From Caulobacter sp. CCH9-E1 (GTDB taxonomy: Bacteria > Pseudomonadota > Alphaproteobacteria > Caulobacterales > Caulobacteraceae): a DNA stretch of 11,835 bases. The translations under genes were made by a program, and so were the position numbers. Shown here one piece after another: positions 1 through 7,800 of this stretch; the stretch's first letter is position 1; every line of letters starts with the position of its first letter. Below the pieces are notes generated by a model. The model was not told where the DNA came from. It ran no database searches and saw only the letters and a program-made list of their open reading frames with translations. Location: contig NZ_LSJA01000215.1 in NCBI RefSeq assembly GCF_001556515.1, positions 1 to 11,835 on the forward strand. Direction: 5' to 3'.

Positions 1-1016
1 CCTCCTCTAAACGGAACCCTCAATCTGTCTCAAAGGCGCTGACGGCGGACACCGGCCTCATTGAAATGGCGGTCAACGACGTCTTCGACAATATGGGTCC
101 AGACGGATCGATTGACGCTGTTGTCGACATCCTGCGCCGCTCGGAAGATCGACGCGGCCACGACCTGGCGATGTCCCTCGTCACGTTCACTTCGGAAGGT
201 GTCTATGGCCGGTTTTTCAACGGGCCAGCGACGCTGGAGATCGACAATCCGTTCACGGTTTTCGAGATGGAGGATCTCGACGCGAAGCCTGAGCTGCGGT
301 CGGTTATCATCCTCCTGATCCTCGGTTTGCTGCGCAAGGCGATGAAGCGGGGCGGGCGCACCCAGAAGAAGGCGCTCATCATCGACGAGGCCTGGAGCCT
401 TCTGGGTGACGGCGCCGCTGGCCAGTACATCGACGGCTTCGTTCGCCGTTGCCGCAAGGAAGGCGGCGCGATCATCACCGGAACGCAGTCGCTGAACGAC
501 TATTACAAGACCAGCGGCGCTCAGAGCTGCTTTGAGAATTCCGACTGGTTGATCTGTCTGCGCCTCAAGCCTGAGATCATCGAGCAGTTCAAAAAGAACG
601 ATCGGATCCAGGCTGACGAAGCCATGATCGAGACGCTGAAGACCCTTCGCATGGAGCCGGGGGTTTTCGCTGAAGCGCTGATCAAAGGCCCCAGCAGCCG
701 GTTCCTCGCGCGCCTGGCGCTCGATCCGTATTCGGCGACGCTCTATTCGACCAAGCCCGAAGTTCTGGGCGCCGTGGAGGCCCTGGTCGCTGCGAATGTT
801 CCGACGCCCGAGGCGATCCGCCGTGTCGCATTTGGTGAGAACTCCCCGCTCCGGATCGAGCAGCAGCTGAAGGCTGACGTTGAAGAGATGATCGGTCGCG
901 ACCCCGATTTCGGCGACCTCATGAACACCTACGCCCACCTCGGCGAAGGCGGGCGCCGTCGCGTCGTGGATCTGGCGCGTCGCCTGCGCACGCCGACTGA
1001 AGAGGAGGCTGTCTGA
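1..1016 (+). CDS. traC: TraC, F-type T4SS ATPase (VirB4 family), C-terminal part
   Basis: This is the C-terminal portion of the cytoplasmic ATPase that powers pilus assembly at the inner membrane. The frame is open from base 3 (first full codon) with no stop upstream, so the gene begins outside the window; the Met codon at 66 is internal. About 337 residues are visible, against roughly 800-900 for the whole family protein. A clear Walker B, LIIDEAW, lies at bases 375-395 with the acidic pair at 384-389. It is followed by an R-rich helix (FVRRCRKEGG) and the TGTQSL motif near base 480, both typical of VirB4/TraC ATPases. The Walker A motif must lie upstream of the window. The C-terminal FLARLALDPYSA stretch also fits TraC. 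Its TGA shares one base with the ATG of the next gene (TGATG), indicating translational coupling. The family call is firm. Confidence 0.95.
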   Translation, partial: SSKRNPQSVSKALTADTGLIEMAVNDVFDNMGPDGSIDAVVDILRRSEDRRGHDLAMSLVTFTSEGVYGRFFNGPATLEIDNPFTVFEMEDLDAKPELRSVIILLILGLLRKAMKRGGRTQKKALIIDEAWSLLGDGAAGQYIDGFVRRCRKEGGAIITGTQSLNDYYKTSGAQSCFENSDWLICLRLKPEIIEQFKKNDRIQADEAMIETLKTLRMEPGVFAEALIKGPSSRFLARLALDPYSATLYSTKPEVLGAVEALVAANVPTPEAIRRVAFGENSPLRIEQQLKADVEEMIGRDPDFGDLMNTYAHLGEGGRRRVVDLARRLRTPTEEEAV

Positions 1017-1366
1017 TGCGCGCCCATTATGCGCGGATGGTCGACGCGGCCAGACCCTGGTCCTGGGCGATCGCGGACCGTGTCGCGTTCCTGCTCGAAA
1101 GTCTTTCGGTCTCCATCGCTCTCTTCATTGCCCTGACTTGGGCCATGCTCGGCTTTGACTGGCAGACAACGGCGCATGAATGGGGATCCTTCTGGGCCCA
1201 CTACGCCAAGGCCTCGGCCGAGGCGCGCCGTCCGGTCGAGATCGCGCTGCTCCTGACCCTTGCCGTGCTCTGGATAGCAACCTGCGCGATCCGAGCCCCC
1301 AAATCGCGCCTTTGCTGGGCCGCCTGGCCCATCCGTTCCAAGATCCTGCAGGAGGACGCAGCGTGA
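1016..1366 (+). CDS. Small two-helix inner-membrane protein of unknown function
   Basis: I do not recognise this 116-residue protein. It has two hydrophobic segments, about residues 27-46 and 75-92. The loop between them (about residues 47-74) is rich in His, Trp and Ala, and the ends are basic, so both termini are probably cytoplasmic with a short periplasmic loop. The start at 1016 is supported by GGAGG at 1004-1008 with a 7-base spacer, and by overlap with the traC stop. The end overlaps the trbI start by four bases (GTGA). Its place between traC and trbI suggests a small accessory or scaffold subunit of the conjugation machine. F itself carries other small genes (trbG, traV, traR) in roughly this interval, but I see no sequence motif tying it to any of them. 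It has no lipobox, so it is not a TraV-type lipoprotein. Confidence 0.8.
   Translation: MRAHYARMVDAARPWSWAIADRVAFLLESLSVSIALFIALTWAMLGFDWQTTAHEWGSFWAHYAKASAEARRPVEIALLLTLAVLWIATCAIRAPKSRLCWAAWPIRSKILQEDAA
1351..1355 (+). promoter_or_regulatory. Ribosome binding site deciding the GTG start of trbI
   Basis: GGAGG lies 7 bases upstream of GTG 1363. It supports that start over the open frame reaching back to an ATG at 1180, which would overlap the preceding gene by almost 190 bases. Confidence 0.75.
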
Positions 1367-1839
1367 CTGAACCGTCGAAAGCCCCCGCTGCCGTCGCCAT
1401 CAAGGCGCGCCTCTTTTCACGGATGGGCCTCACTGAGGGCCTGGCGGTGGCGCTCGCCGTCAACATGGTGGCCACCGGCTGCCTGACCTATCGCGTGATG
1501 TTCCGCCCTGAGCCTCCAAAGGTCATCACGGTCGGGGTCGGGCAGCTCACACGCGAGTATGTGTCGCGTTTGGCGACGTCGCCCTCGATCACCCCGCAAG
1601 AAGTCGAGCTTAGGACCAAGCTCTTCATGGCTGTCGCGCAGGACGCCGTGAAGAACGCGTCGACCCAGAAGGGTGTGATCGTCATGCCGCGAGAATGCGT
1701 CCTCGCTGGCGAGTACGCCGACGCGACGACGGAGGTGGGGCGTGCGGTGAACGACAAGCTTGGAAAGGTCGCCGCGACCGGTCTGTCGCCGGCGACGCCC
1801 ACGCCGGGCCTCTCCGGCTCTGGGGCGGCCGGTCAATGA
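1363..1839 (+). CDS. trbI: TrbI, F-type conjugal transfer protein
   Basis: This 158-residue bitopic inner-membrane protein matches F-type TrbI, which in F affects pilus retraction and outgrowth. It has a short basic cytoplasmic N-terminus, one hydrophobic segment at about residues 24-44, and a periplasmic domain. The family pattern is visible: a short strand VITVGVGQL (about 54-62), a helix beginning REYVSRL, then a helix of alternating charge (about 78-98), then the strand GVIVMPRECVL (104-114). The tail after residue 137 is a low-complexity Pro/Gly/Thr/Ala stretch. The GTG start at 1363 is chosen for its well-spaced GGAGG and the 4-base overlap with the previous stop. The stop overlaps the next ATG in ATGA. 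The position just before traW is the one trbI holds in F, apart from the inserted peptidase gene. The call rests on family pattern plus position. Confidence 0.86.
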   Translation: MTEPSKAPAAVAIKARLFSRMGLTEGLAVALAVNMVATGCLTYRVMFRPEPPKVITVGVGQLTREYVSRLATSPSITPQEVELRTKLFMAVAQDAVKNASTQKGVIVMPRECVLAGEYADATTEVGRAVNDKLGKVAATGLSPATPTPGLSGSGAAGQ

Positions 1840-2360
1840 CGGCCGCCACGACCTTTGAGGCGCCATCAGAACGTCAGCCGAGCAATCGCCGGCTGCTGAT
1901 GCTGGCGGCGATCCTCGCGACGCTGGTTCTGGGCCAGGCCTACGCCAAGGCGATTCAGCGCTACCGTTTCGCGATCAATCAGACCGAGAGCTTACCGAAC
2001 TGGGCTTTCATCGCCGATCAGACGCGTAAGCACCCGCATCGCGGCGAGCTGATCGCGTTCGTCCCGCCCGAGAACCCGTTCTATCCGAAAGGCATGGTCT
2101 TCGGGAAAATCGTCGCCGGCGTACCCGGCGATCGGATTGAGCTGCGGGGTCGCGAGGTCATCGTCGCCGGGCGCCCGGTCGGCCTTGCCAAACCCGCGAG
2201 CCGCACCGGCGTCCCCGTCGCTCCGATCTCGGCCGGCGTGATCCCGCCGGACCACTACTTCGTCATGACGCCTCATCCTGACAGCCTCGACAGCCGTTAC
2301 GCGATGATCGGCCTCATCCCGCGCGCCAGGATCCTGGGCGTCGCCACACCGGTGATGTGA
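1836..2360 (+). CDS. S26-family signal-peptidase-like protease, probable pilin processing enzyme
   Basis: A 174-residue membrane-anchored serine protease of family S26 (LepB / RP4 TraF / R27 TrhP type). One hydrophobic segment at about residues 19-35 anchors it, with the catalytic part in the periplasm. The expected boxes appear in order: TESLP with candidate nucleophile Ser52; the strand MVFGKIVAGVPGDRI with candidate general base Lys91; and the late SLDSRYAMIGLI box with Asp152, the position corresponding to the third residue of the RP4 TraF Ser/Lys/Asp set. RP4 TraF cyclises its pilin and R27 TrhP is needed for the same step, so maturation of the TraA-like pilin is the likely role, although no pilin gene lies in the window. 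The start at 1836 (overlapping the trbI stop as ATGA) is preferred to the open-frame start at 1695. The symbol is left empty because 'traF' names a different gene in this operon. LepB-like general processing cannot be excluded. Confidence 0.87.
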   Translation: MTAATTFEAPSERQPSNRRLLMLAAILATLVLGQAYAKAIQRYRFAINQTESLPNWAFIADQTRKHPHRGELIAFVPPENPFYPKGMVFGKIVAGVPGDRIELRGREVIVAGRPVGLAKPASRTGVPVAPISAGVIPPDHYFVMTPHPDSLDSRYAMIGLIPRARILGVATPVM

Positions 2361-2989
2361 TGAGACGTTGGGCTCCACTCGCGATCGTCCTGGCTGTGTC
2401 GGTCGCCTCGAGCGCGCCTGCGGAGGACCTTGGCTCTTACGGCGCGACCTTCGCCGTGAAGGAGAACGACCTTTTCTCGGTGCTGAGAGCCAAGCTTCTG
2501 GATGCTCAGAAATCGGGGAAGATCGACGCGCTCAACAAGGCCTTCGCCGCGCGCGTGAAGCAGCGCCTCGAACGCCCTACGCCGGTGGCTGGCCTGACGA
2601 AGGCGAGCAAGTCGCGCACCTGGCTCTATGATCCGACTTTCGTGGTTCCGCGCGACTTTAGCGATACGCGAGGGCGCGTGTTCGCCCGGCAAGGTGATCG
2701 CATTAATCCGCTCGAGCGGCTGCCAAACTTCAATCGCGTCCTGGTGTTCATCGACGGCGATGACCGAGAGCAGCTTGAGTTCGCTATCCGGCGATCCAAG
2801 GCCAGGCCGAAGGATAAGGTCTATATTGTCCTGACCAAAGGCGCGCCGCTGGAGATCATGCGCAAGGACAAGGTCGAGGTGTTCTTCGACCAAGCTGGCG
2901 TCCTGACGACAAAGTTCGGCTTTTCGCATTTGCCCGCCGTCGTCGAAAAGGATGGTTCGGCGCTCAGGATCTCTGAGGTGGCGCTGTGA
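2360..2989 (+). CDS. traW: TraW, periplasmic pilus assembly protein
   Basis: A 209-residue exported protein needed for F-pilus assembly. Residues 1-21 form a signal peptide with a likely cleavage after SAPA. The TraW hallmark is present: YDPTFVVPRDF at about 90-100, followed by GRVF and GDRINPLERLP at about 105-122. The C-terminal half (about 126-205) has an alternating strand/helix pattern, VLVFIDGDD, KVYIVLTKG, KVEVFFDQAG, then HLPAVV, that resembles a thioredoxin-like fold without catalytic cysteines; TraW and TrbC are known to work together. ATG 2360 overlaps the peptidase stop by one base (TGATG); an in-frame GTG sits immediately before it at 2357 and could also serve. There is no clear Shine-Dalgarno, so translation is probably coupled. 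The stop overlaps the GTG start of traU by four bases. Length and motifs match the family. Confidence 0.95.
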   Translation: MRRWAPLAIVLAVSVASSAPAEDLGSYGATFAVKENDLFSVLRAKLLDAQKSGKIDALNKAFAARVKQRLERPTPVAGLTKASKSRTWLYDPTFVVPRDFSDTRGRVFARQGDRINPLERLPNFNRVLVFIDGDDREQLEFAIRRSKARPKDKVYIVLTKGAPLEIMRKDKVEVFFDQAGVLTTKFGFSHLPAVVEKDGSALRISEVAL

Positions 2990-4026
2990 CCCGGCCTCCT
3001 TGGCGTTGGATCCTCGGCCTCTTGGCCGTCGTTGCGCTCGCGCTTCCGCAGCTTGTCAGCGCTCAAGCGCTTAATCCTGGAAGCGTGTCTTGCAAGGGCA
3101 AGTTCGTGAACCCGATTACGGACGTGTGCTGGTCGTGCCTTCTACCCATCTCGCTCGGCTCCATCCCCATCGCCAAGGGTAGCCGGCCGGATTCGCCCAA
3201 TCCAAGCTCGCCGGTGTGCGTCTGTCCGGCGCCGCCGCCGCTCTTTGTGCAAGTGGGGCTGACGATCGGCTTCTGGGAACCTGTGCGCCTGGCCGATAGC
3301 ACGCGCAAAGCATGGTGCTTCCCGAACCTGGGCGGCGTGCAACTGCCGATCCCGTTCGGCGCTCAGAGCGGAACCAGCCACCGCAGCACCCCGGGCGAGG
3401 GGCGCAGCACGGCGAACTATCACGTCCACTGGTACATCTATCCTGTGATGTATTGGCTTGAGCTCCTCACGGACTTCCTGTGCCTGGAGCAGACGAGCTT
3501 CGACATCGGCTACGTGACCGAGTTGGATCCTCTGTGGCGAGACGATGAGCTTGCGGCCATCATCCAGCCTGAGGCGATCGTCTTCGCCAATCCCGTAGCC
3601 TTGGCCGCCTGTACGGTTGATTGCGTCGCAGCGTCCACCGGTCTGCCCATCCAGGCGCTCTTCTGGTGCGCCGGATGCCGCGGGTCGATGTACCCGATGA
3701 CCGGCAACACCATGGGCACCACCGGTGAGGTGGACGGCAGTCTGCTCGCCGTCGAGAAGTTCACCTACAAGATGCACCGGCAGGGCCTGGCCTGGTCGAC
3801 GCGGGGTCAGGGCTCGGTTTGCAGCAAGCAGATCGCCCCGATCATCGATAAGTTGCAGTACCGCTACCAGCTCGTGAATCCGGTCGCCAACACCAAGGGC
3901 CCGTTCGCTTGCCCGACACCTGGGGCGACCACCTCAACCTATGAAGCCGGTAAGACCGCGCCCGTCGTCGGCGAAGACCACGGGTATCTGATCTGGCGCA
4001 AACGCAACTGCTGCGCGGGGCCATAG
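2986..4026 (+). CDS. traU: TraU, periplasmic mating-apparatus protein
   Basis: This 346-residue protein is a clear TraU, a periplasmic protein that in F is needed for DNA transfer and efficient pilus formation. The signal peptide covers about residues 1-26 (cleavage near VSA-QA). The family landmarks are all visible: FVNPITDVCWSCLLPI near the mature start, the proline-rich CVCPAPPPLF segment, GFWEPVRLADSTRKAWCFPN, the YPVMYWLELLTD helix, LDPLWRDDELA, the CXXXC pair followed by FWCAGCRGSMYP, and the YLIWRKRNCC C-terminus. By hand count there are 15 cysteines in the mature part, including an adjacent pair near the end, so oxidative folding in the periplasm is essential. The GTG start at 2986 has GAGGTG 5 or so bases upstream and overlaps the traW stop. 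Nothing looks broken. Confidence 0.97.
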   Translation: MTRPPWRWILGLLAVVALALPQLVSAQALNPGSVSCKGKFVNPITDVCWSCLLPISLGSIPIAKGSRPDSPNPSSPVCVCPAPPPLFVQVGLTIGFWEPVRLADSTRKAWCFPNLGGVQLPIPFGAQSGTSHRSTPGEGRSTANYHVHWYIYPVMYWLELLTDFLCLEQTSFDIGYVTELDPLWRDDELAAIIQPEAIVFANPVALAACTVDCVAASTGLPIQALFWCAGCRGSMYPMTGNTMGTTGEVDGSLLAVEKFTYKMHRQGLAWSTRGQGSVCSKQIAPIIDKLQYRYQLVNPVANTKGPFACPTPGATTSTYEAGKTAPVVGEDHGYLIWRKRNCCAGP

Positions 4027-4028
4027 CC

Positions 4029-4844
4029 ATGACAATTGCACCGTTCGACGGATCGTTAGTCGCTTGGACCGTTCTCATCGGAGCATTGCTTTTCGCTTCA
4101 GGCCTGATCTGGGCCGGCGCGGTTCATGGCGCCTTTCCAGCGTCGACCTTGGGTTCGATCGTTTTCGTCGGCGCCCTGGCCTGGTTTGCGCCGCTCTACG
4201 CCCAGACCAGTCAAGAACTTGTCGACCAGGTCAACAAGCGTGCTGCGGCGCTCCAGGAGGATCTGCGCCGCTGGATGGCGCAACAGCCTACGGCGACAGA
4301 CCGACAAACACGAGACGCTCAGGCGCTCGTAGACGGCAATACGAACGCGCTGAAGCGCGGGCTTGGCATGCTCGACGCCAAGGAGTTTCCCGACGCCCAG
4401 TCGATGGGTGATCTGCAAAGCGCGCCGCGCGATGGCGTCGTCTATGTGGCCGTCTCGTTCAGCATGCCCCCCTCGGATCTGCGGCGCCTTGCCAGAGACG
4501 CCAACCGCGCCGGCGCGACCTTGGTCATTCGCGGTCTGGTCAATGGCAGCTTCAAGGAGACCCTTGCTGCGACCAAGCAGGTCTTCGATGAGACCAGCCC
4601 AAACGGCATGTCGATCGACCCCGGCGTCTTCCGGTCTTACGGGATCACCCAGGTTCCAGTGTTCATCGCCGCCAAGCGCCCCATCGAACCCTGCGGCGGC
4701 GGTCTCGACTGCGTATCGCCTCAGCCGCCCTCTGATCAGGTCAAGGGCAATGTCTCCCTCGAGGCGGCGCTTGAAATCCTGAGCAAGAAGGGGCGGCAGG
4801 CTCCGGACGTCGCGCAGGGCGCGCTTCGGCGCCTCAGGAGCTAA
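4029..4844 (+). CDS. trbC: TrbC, F-type periplasmic pilus assembly protein with extra N-terminal helix
   Basis: A 271-residue F-type TrbC, a periplasmic protein needed for pilus assembly that partners TraW. The family core starts at about residue 136 with VVYVAVSFSMPPSDL (SFSMP at 143-147), continues with TLVIRGLVNGSF (about 164-175) and ends with IDPGVFRSYGITQVPVF (about 196-212), the thioredoxin-like pattern of the family with the VP turn. The N-terminus is longer than usual: a hydrophobic helix at about 12-33 is followed by a second at about 42-56, ending in a signal-peptidase-like APLYAQT site. So the classical signal peptide may be internal, behind an added membrane helix. A charged helical region (about 61-130) precedes the core, and a CGGGLDC pair (222-228) follows it. 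ATG 4029 lies two bases after the traU stop. A TTG near residue 41 would give an ordinary signal peptide, but has no good ribosome binding site. Confidence 0.92.
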   Translation: MTIAPFDGSLVAWTVLIGALLFASGLIWAGAVHGAFPASTLGSIVFVGALAWFAPLYAQTSQELVDQVNKRAAALQEDLRRWMAQQPTATDRQTRDAQALVDGNTNALKRGLGMLDAKEFPDAQSMGDLQSAPRDGVVYVAVSFSMPPSDLRRLARDANRAGATLVIRGLVNGSFKETLAATKQVFDETSPNGMSIDPGVFRSYGITQVPVFIAAKRPIEPCGGGLDCVSPQPPSDQVKGNVSLEAALEILSKKGRQAPDVAQGALRRLRS

Positions 4845-4847
4845 ATC

Positions 4848-7800
4848 ATGAGGTGGGTGGTCCGCAGCCTGATCGCGATCAGTGTCGGCGCCGCAGCCGG
4901 CGCTTTGGGCGCGATCGCGTTCGCTCAAACCCAGAGCAGCGCGGCCTCGTCCTTTGCGCAGTCTCAGACCTCCACGCTGAATGTCTCCTCGGCCGCCAGC
5001 TCGACCAATGTGCCCGGCTTCGGTGGAGACGCATCGAACCTCCAAAGCTACGCCAACAATCCTACGGGTCTGCAGAACGCAGGAACTGCTGCTGCGGTGT
5101 CCGGCGATCCGTTGCTGGGTCTCACGGCCTCCAGCGTGGACAAGCGCACGACGAGCGCTGTCGACCTCAACGCCGACTGGCTCAAGAAGTCGATCAACGT
5201 CGGCAACGATCCTGCAGCGACCGCCTCCTCAAGCACGGGCACTGCCTCCACAGAGTGCAAGGAGGTCACGAAGTCGACGACGACGACGTCGCTGTCGATG
5301 TATACCTGCGAGACCAGCCGGCAGGTCACAGACACCGCCTACCAGTGCGCCTCGACCCTGGTCATCGACACCCAGACGATCAACAACTACGCCTGCACCA
5401 GCAGCTACAATCAGACCACCCGCACATGGGTGCTGTCGACCGAGTGCCTGCAGCTTGGATCTTCGGGTAATTGCACCAAGACCGGAGAGAGCTGCACCAC
5501 GCCAGGCGCGCCCTACTATCAGACCACGACCTGCAATGCCGGCACGCAGTGGACCTCCACGACTAAGACTTGCTCGCAGGAGCGTCAGGTCACGGTCGAC
5601 ACAGACTATGTCTATCAGTGCTCAAGCGGCTCATCAGCCTGCAATACCCTCAGCCGCCAATGCACCCTCACGAACTCGGTCTGCGGCGCGGTCAGCCCGC
5701 CGACCTATCAGACGACGTCGTGTCAGCAGGGCTCCACCACCTCGACGTCGACGACCTCGTGCCAGGAAACGCTTGTCGTTGAAGTCACGGGTGGGGCTCA
5801 GCAGACCTATAGCTGCACCGAGGGATATGTCGGCTCGAGCACACCGGCGACCTGCGGGCGCGTGCTCAACATTTCGGCGATGCCGGTCTACAAGTACGGC
5901 TACTACCTGCCCGGAATGCTTGAATACCTGCCGAGCGGGCTGGACGCCTGCTCGCAGACAGTCGCCGAGAACCAGCCCGACGGTTGGTACTTCGAATTTG
6001 ACTGCGACCGACCGCCCAGCCCTGGTCCTTCGCGGGGTGATCTGTGGCTGATTTCGGTCGCCGGCGTCATCACCGGCGAGGACTGGAGCTTGGACGGCGG
6101 CGCTTGTGTCGCTGAAAGCCAAGGCTGTCGCCGCACCAACTCCGTTTGCACGGGCGGTTCTGGGACGCGCACCATCAACGGCGTTTCGGTCACGCGGTCT
6201 TGCTGGGGCTACACCGACATTTACCAGTGCGACGTCGTCAATCAGGCGCCGGGCTGCTCGGTGCCGTCGGGCTATCAGCTGCAAAGCTCCAGCTGCAGCG
6301 GCTACACCGGCGGCTCCTGCACTCAGTATGATCGCACCTATGTCGATTCCAACAGCGGCAAGCAGATCTCCAATGAATATTGGACGTCCAACTGCGGCTC
6401 TGTCCCCGGCAACTGTTCGCAGACCGGCCAGACGGTCACCCAGCCTGGCGGAACTCGCAACATCAACGGGTTGAACGTCTACCGTTCGGTCTGGGGCGTG
6501 CAGAACAACTACACCTGTTCCTCGACGCAATCGGTGGACACGTGCGGCAATGTCTCGGGTTGTTCTGAGACCGGCCGCAGCTGCGCCAACGCCCAGTGCA
6601 GCCTCTACAACATCACCTACAGCTGCATGACCAATCCGGGCGGTACCTGTACCCGCACCGACAACACCTACCAGTGCGCTGACCAAGTCTCCGGGGCCGG
6701 TTCGCCCACGGGCACCGTGAAGTCGGTCGCCCAGGACAGCTGGTCGGGCGGGTGTGACGCGGTTAAGGCCGACGCGACCTGCAAGCTGTCGTCGCAAACC
6801 TTCTCTGGAGGCGGGACGCGAACCATCGATGGGTTGAGCGTCACGCGCGACAGTTGGTCGAGCAGCAGCGCCTATACCTGCTCGACCTCGCAATCGGTCG
6901 ATCAGTGCGCCGGAAAGACCAACGGCTGTTCGCAGCAGAGCCGCACCTGTATCGGATACGATCCGCAAGGCGCGTGCAGCCTTTACACCTACACCTATCG
7001 CTGCTCGGCCGACGACGGCTCAGGCAATTGCTCGGTCAAGACGAGCGGTTATTCCTGTACCGGAAGCGTGTCGGGCGCGGGCTCGCCCGTTTCGAGCTCT
7101 ACGACGCAAACTGGCTCCCATTGGGAATTGAGCGCCGCTTGTCCGGCCGCCAGCGACAAAGCTTGCCAGGTCACTGCCACGACCTGCACGCAAGGCCCCG
7201 CGACGCGGACGGTGAGTGGTCTGCAGATCACGGCCGATTGCTGGGCCAAGACCACGAGCTACATGTGCTCGGCGGCCGGCCCTCAGCAGTCCACTTGCGA
7301 TCCGCCCAAGGGTTGTACCTACGACCGCGATGAGTGCCTTGATGATCCCGACCCGGGCCCTGGCAAGTGCATCACCGTCCAGCATGTTTACAAGTGCTCA
7401 TCGACGAGCACGAAGACAACGACTGAGACCCAGTGCGCCGACCGGATGTGCTTGGGCGACAGCTGCTTCTCCCTTAGCGAAACCCAGCAGAATGACGAGT
7501 TGCCGCAGACCTTCGGTCAGCTGGCCGCGATGAACATGGCCGGTAAGTCGTATGGTTCGGCCGCCGACCTGTCGATCTTCAAGGGCGAGCCTCTGCGCTG
7601 CCGCAAGGCCATCCTGGGCTTCCGGAATTGCTGCAAGGATAGCGGCTGGGGTCTGAGCCTTGGTCTGGCTCAGTGCGACGACCAAGAGAAGAAGCTGATC
7701 AATCGCCAGGACAATAAGGCGACGCACTATGTCGGGACCTACTGCTCCAACAAGTCGTTCTTTGGGGCGTGCCTTGAAAAGGCGATGAGCTATTGCGGCT

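Noticed and set aside
30..938. 302-codon open frame on the minus strand opposite traC
   Set aside because: The translation has no recognisable domain and is fully antisense to the TraC ATPase core.
1180..1362. Longer N-terminus for TrbI from an ATG at 1180
   Set aside because: It would overlap the preceding gene extensively and add a non-family extension. GTG 1363 has a well-spaced GGAGG and a 4-base stop overlap.
4981..6051. 356-codon + strand frame overlapping traN
   Set aside because: Very Arg/Pro/Ser-rich, as expected for an out-of-frame reading of Thr/Ser/Cys-rich GC-biased DNA; no ribosome binding site decides for it.
5634..6968. Long open frame of 444 codons on the minus strand within traN
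   Set aside because: It lies wholly opposite the repeat-rich part of traN, its translation is an Arg/Ala/Gly/Val-rich mixture without motifs, and the + strand frame is a proven family member. It is a shadow of GC-rich codon use.
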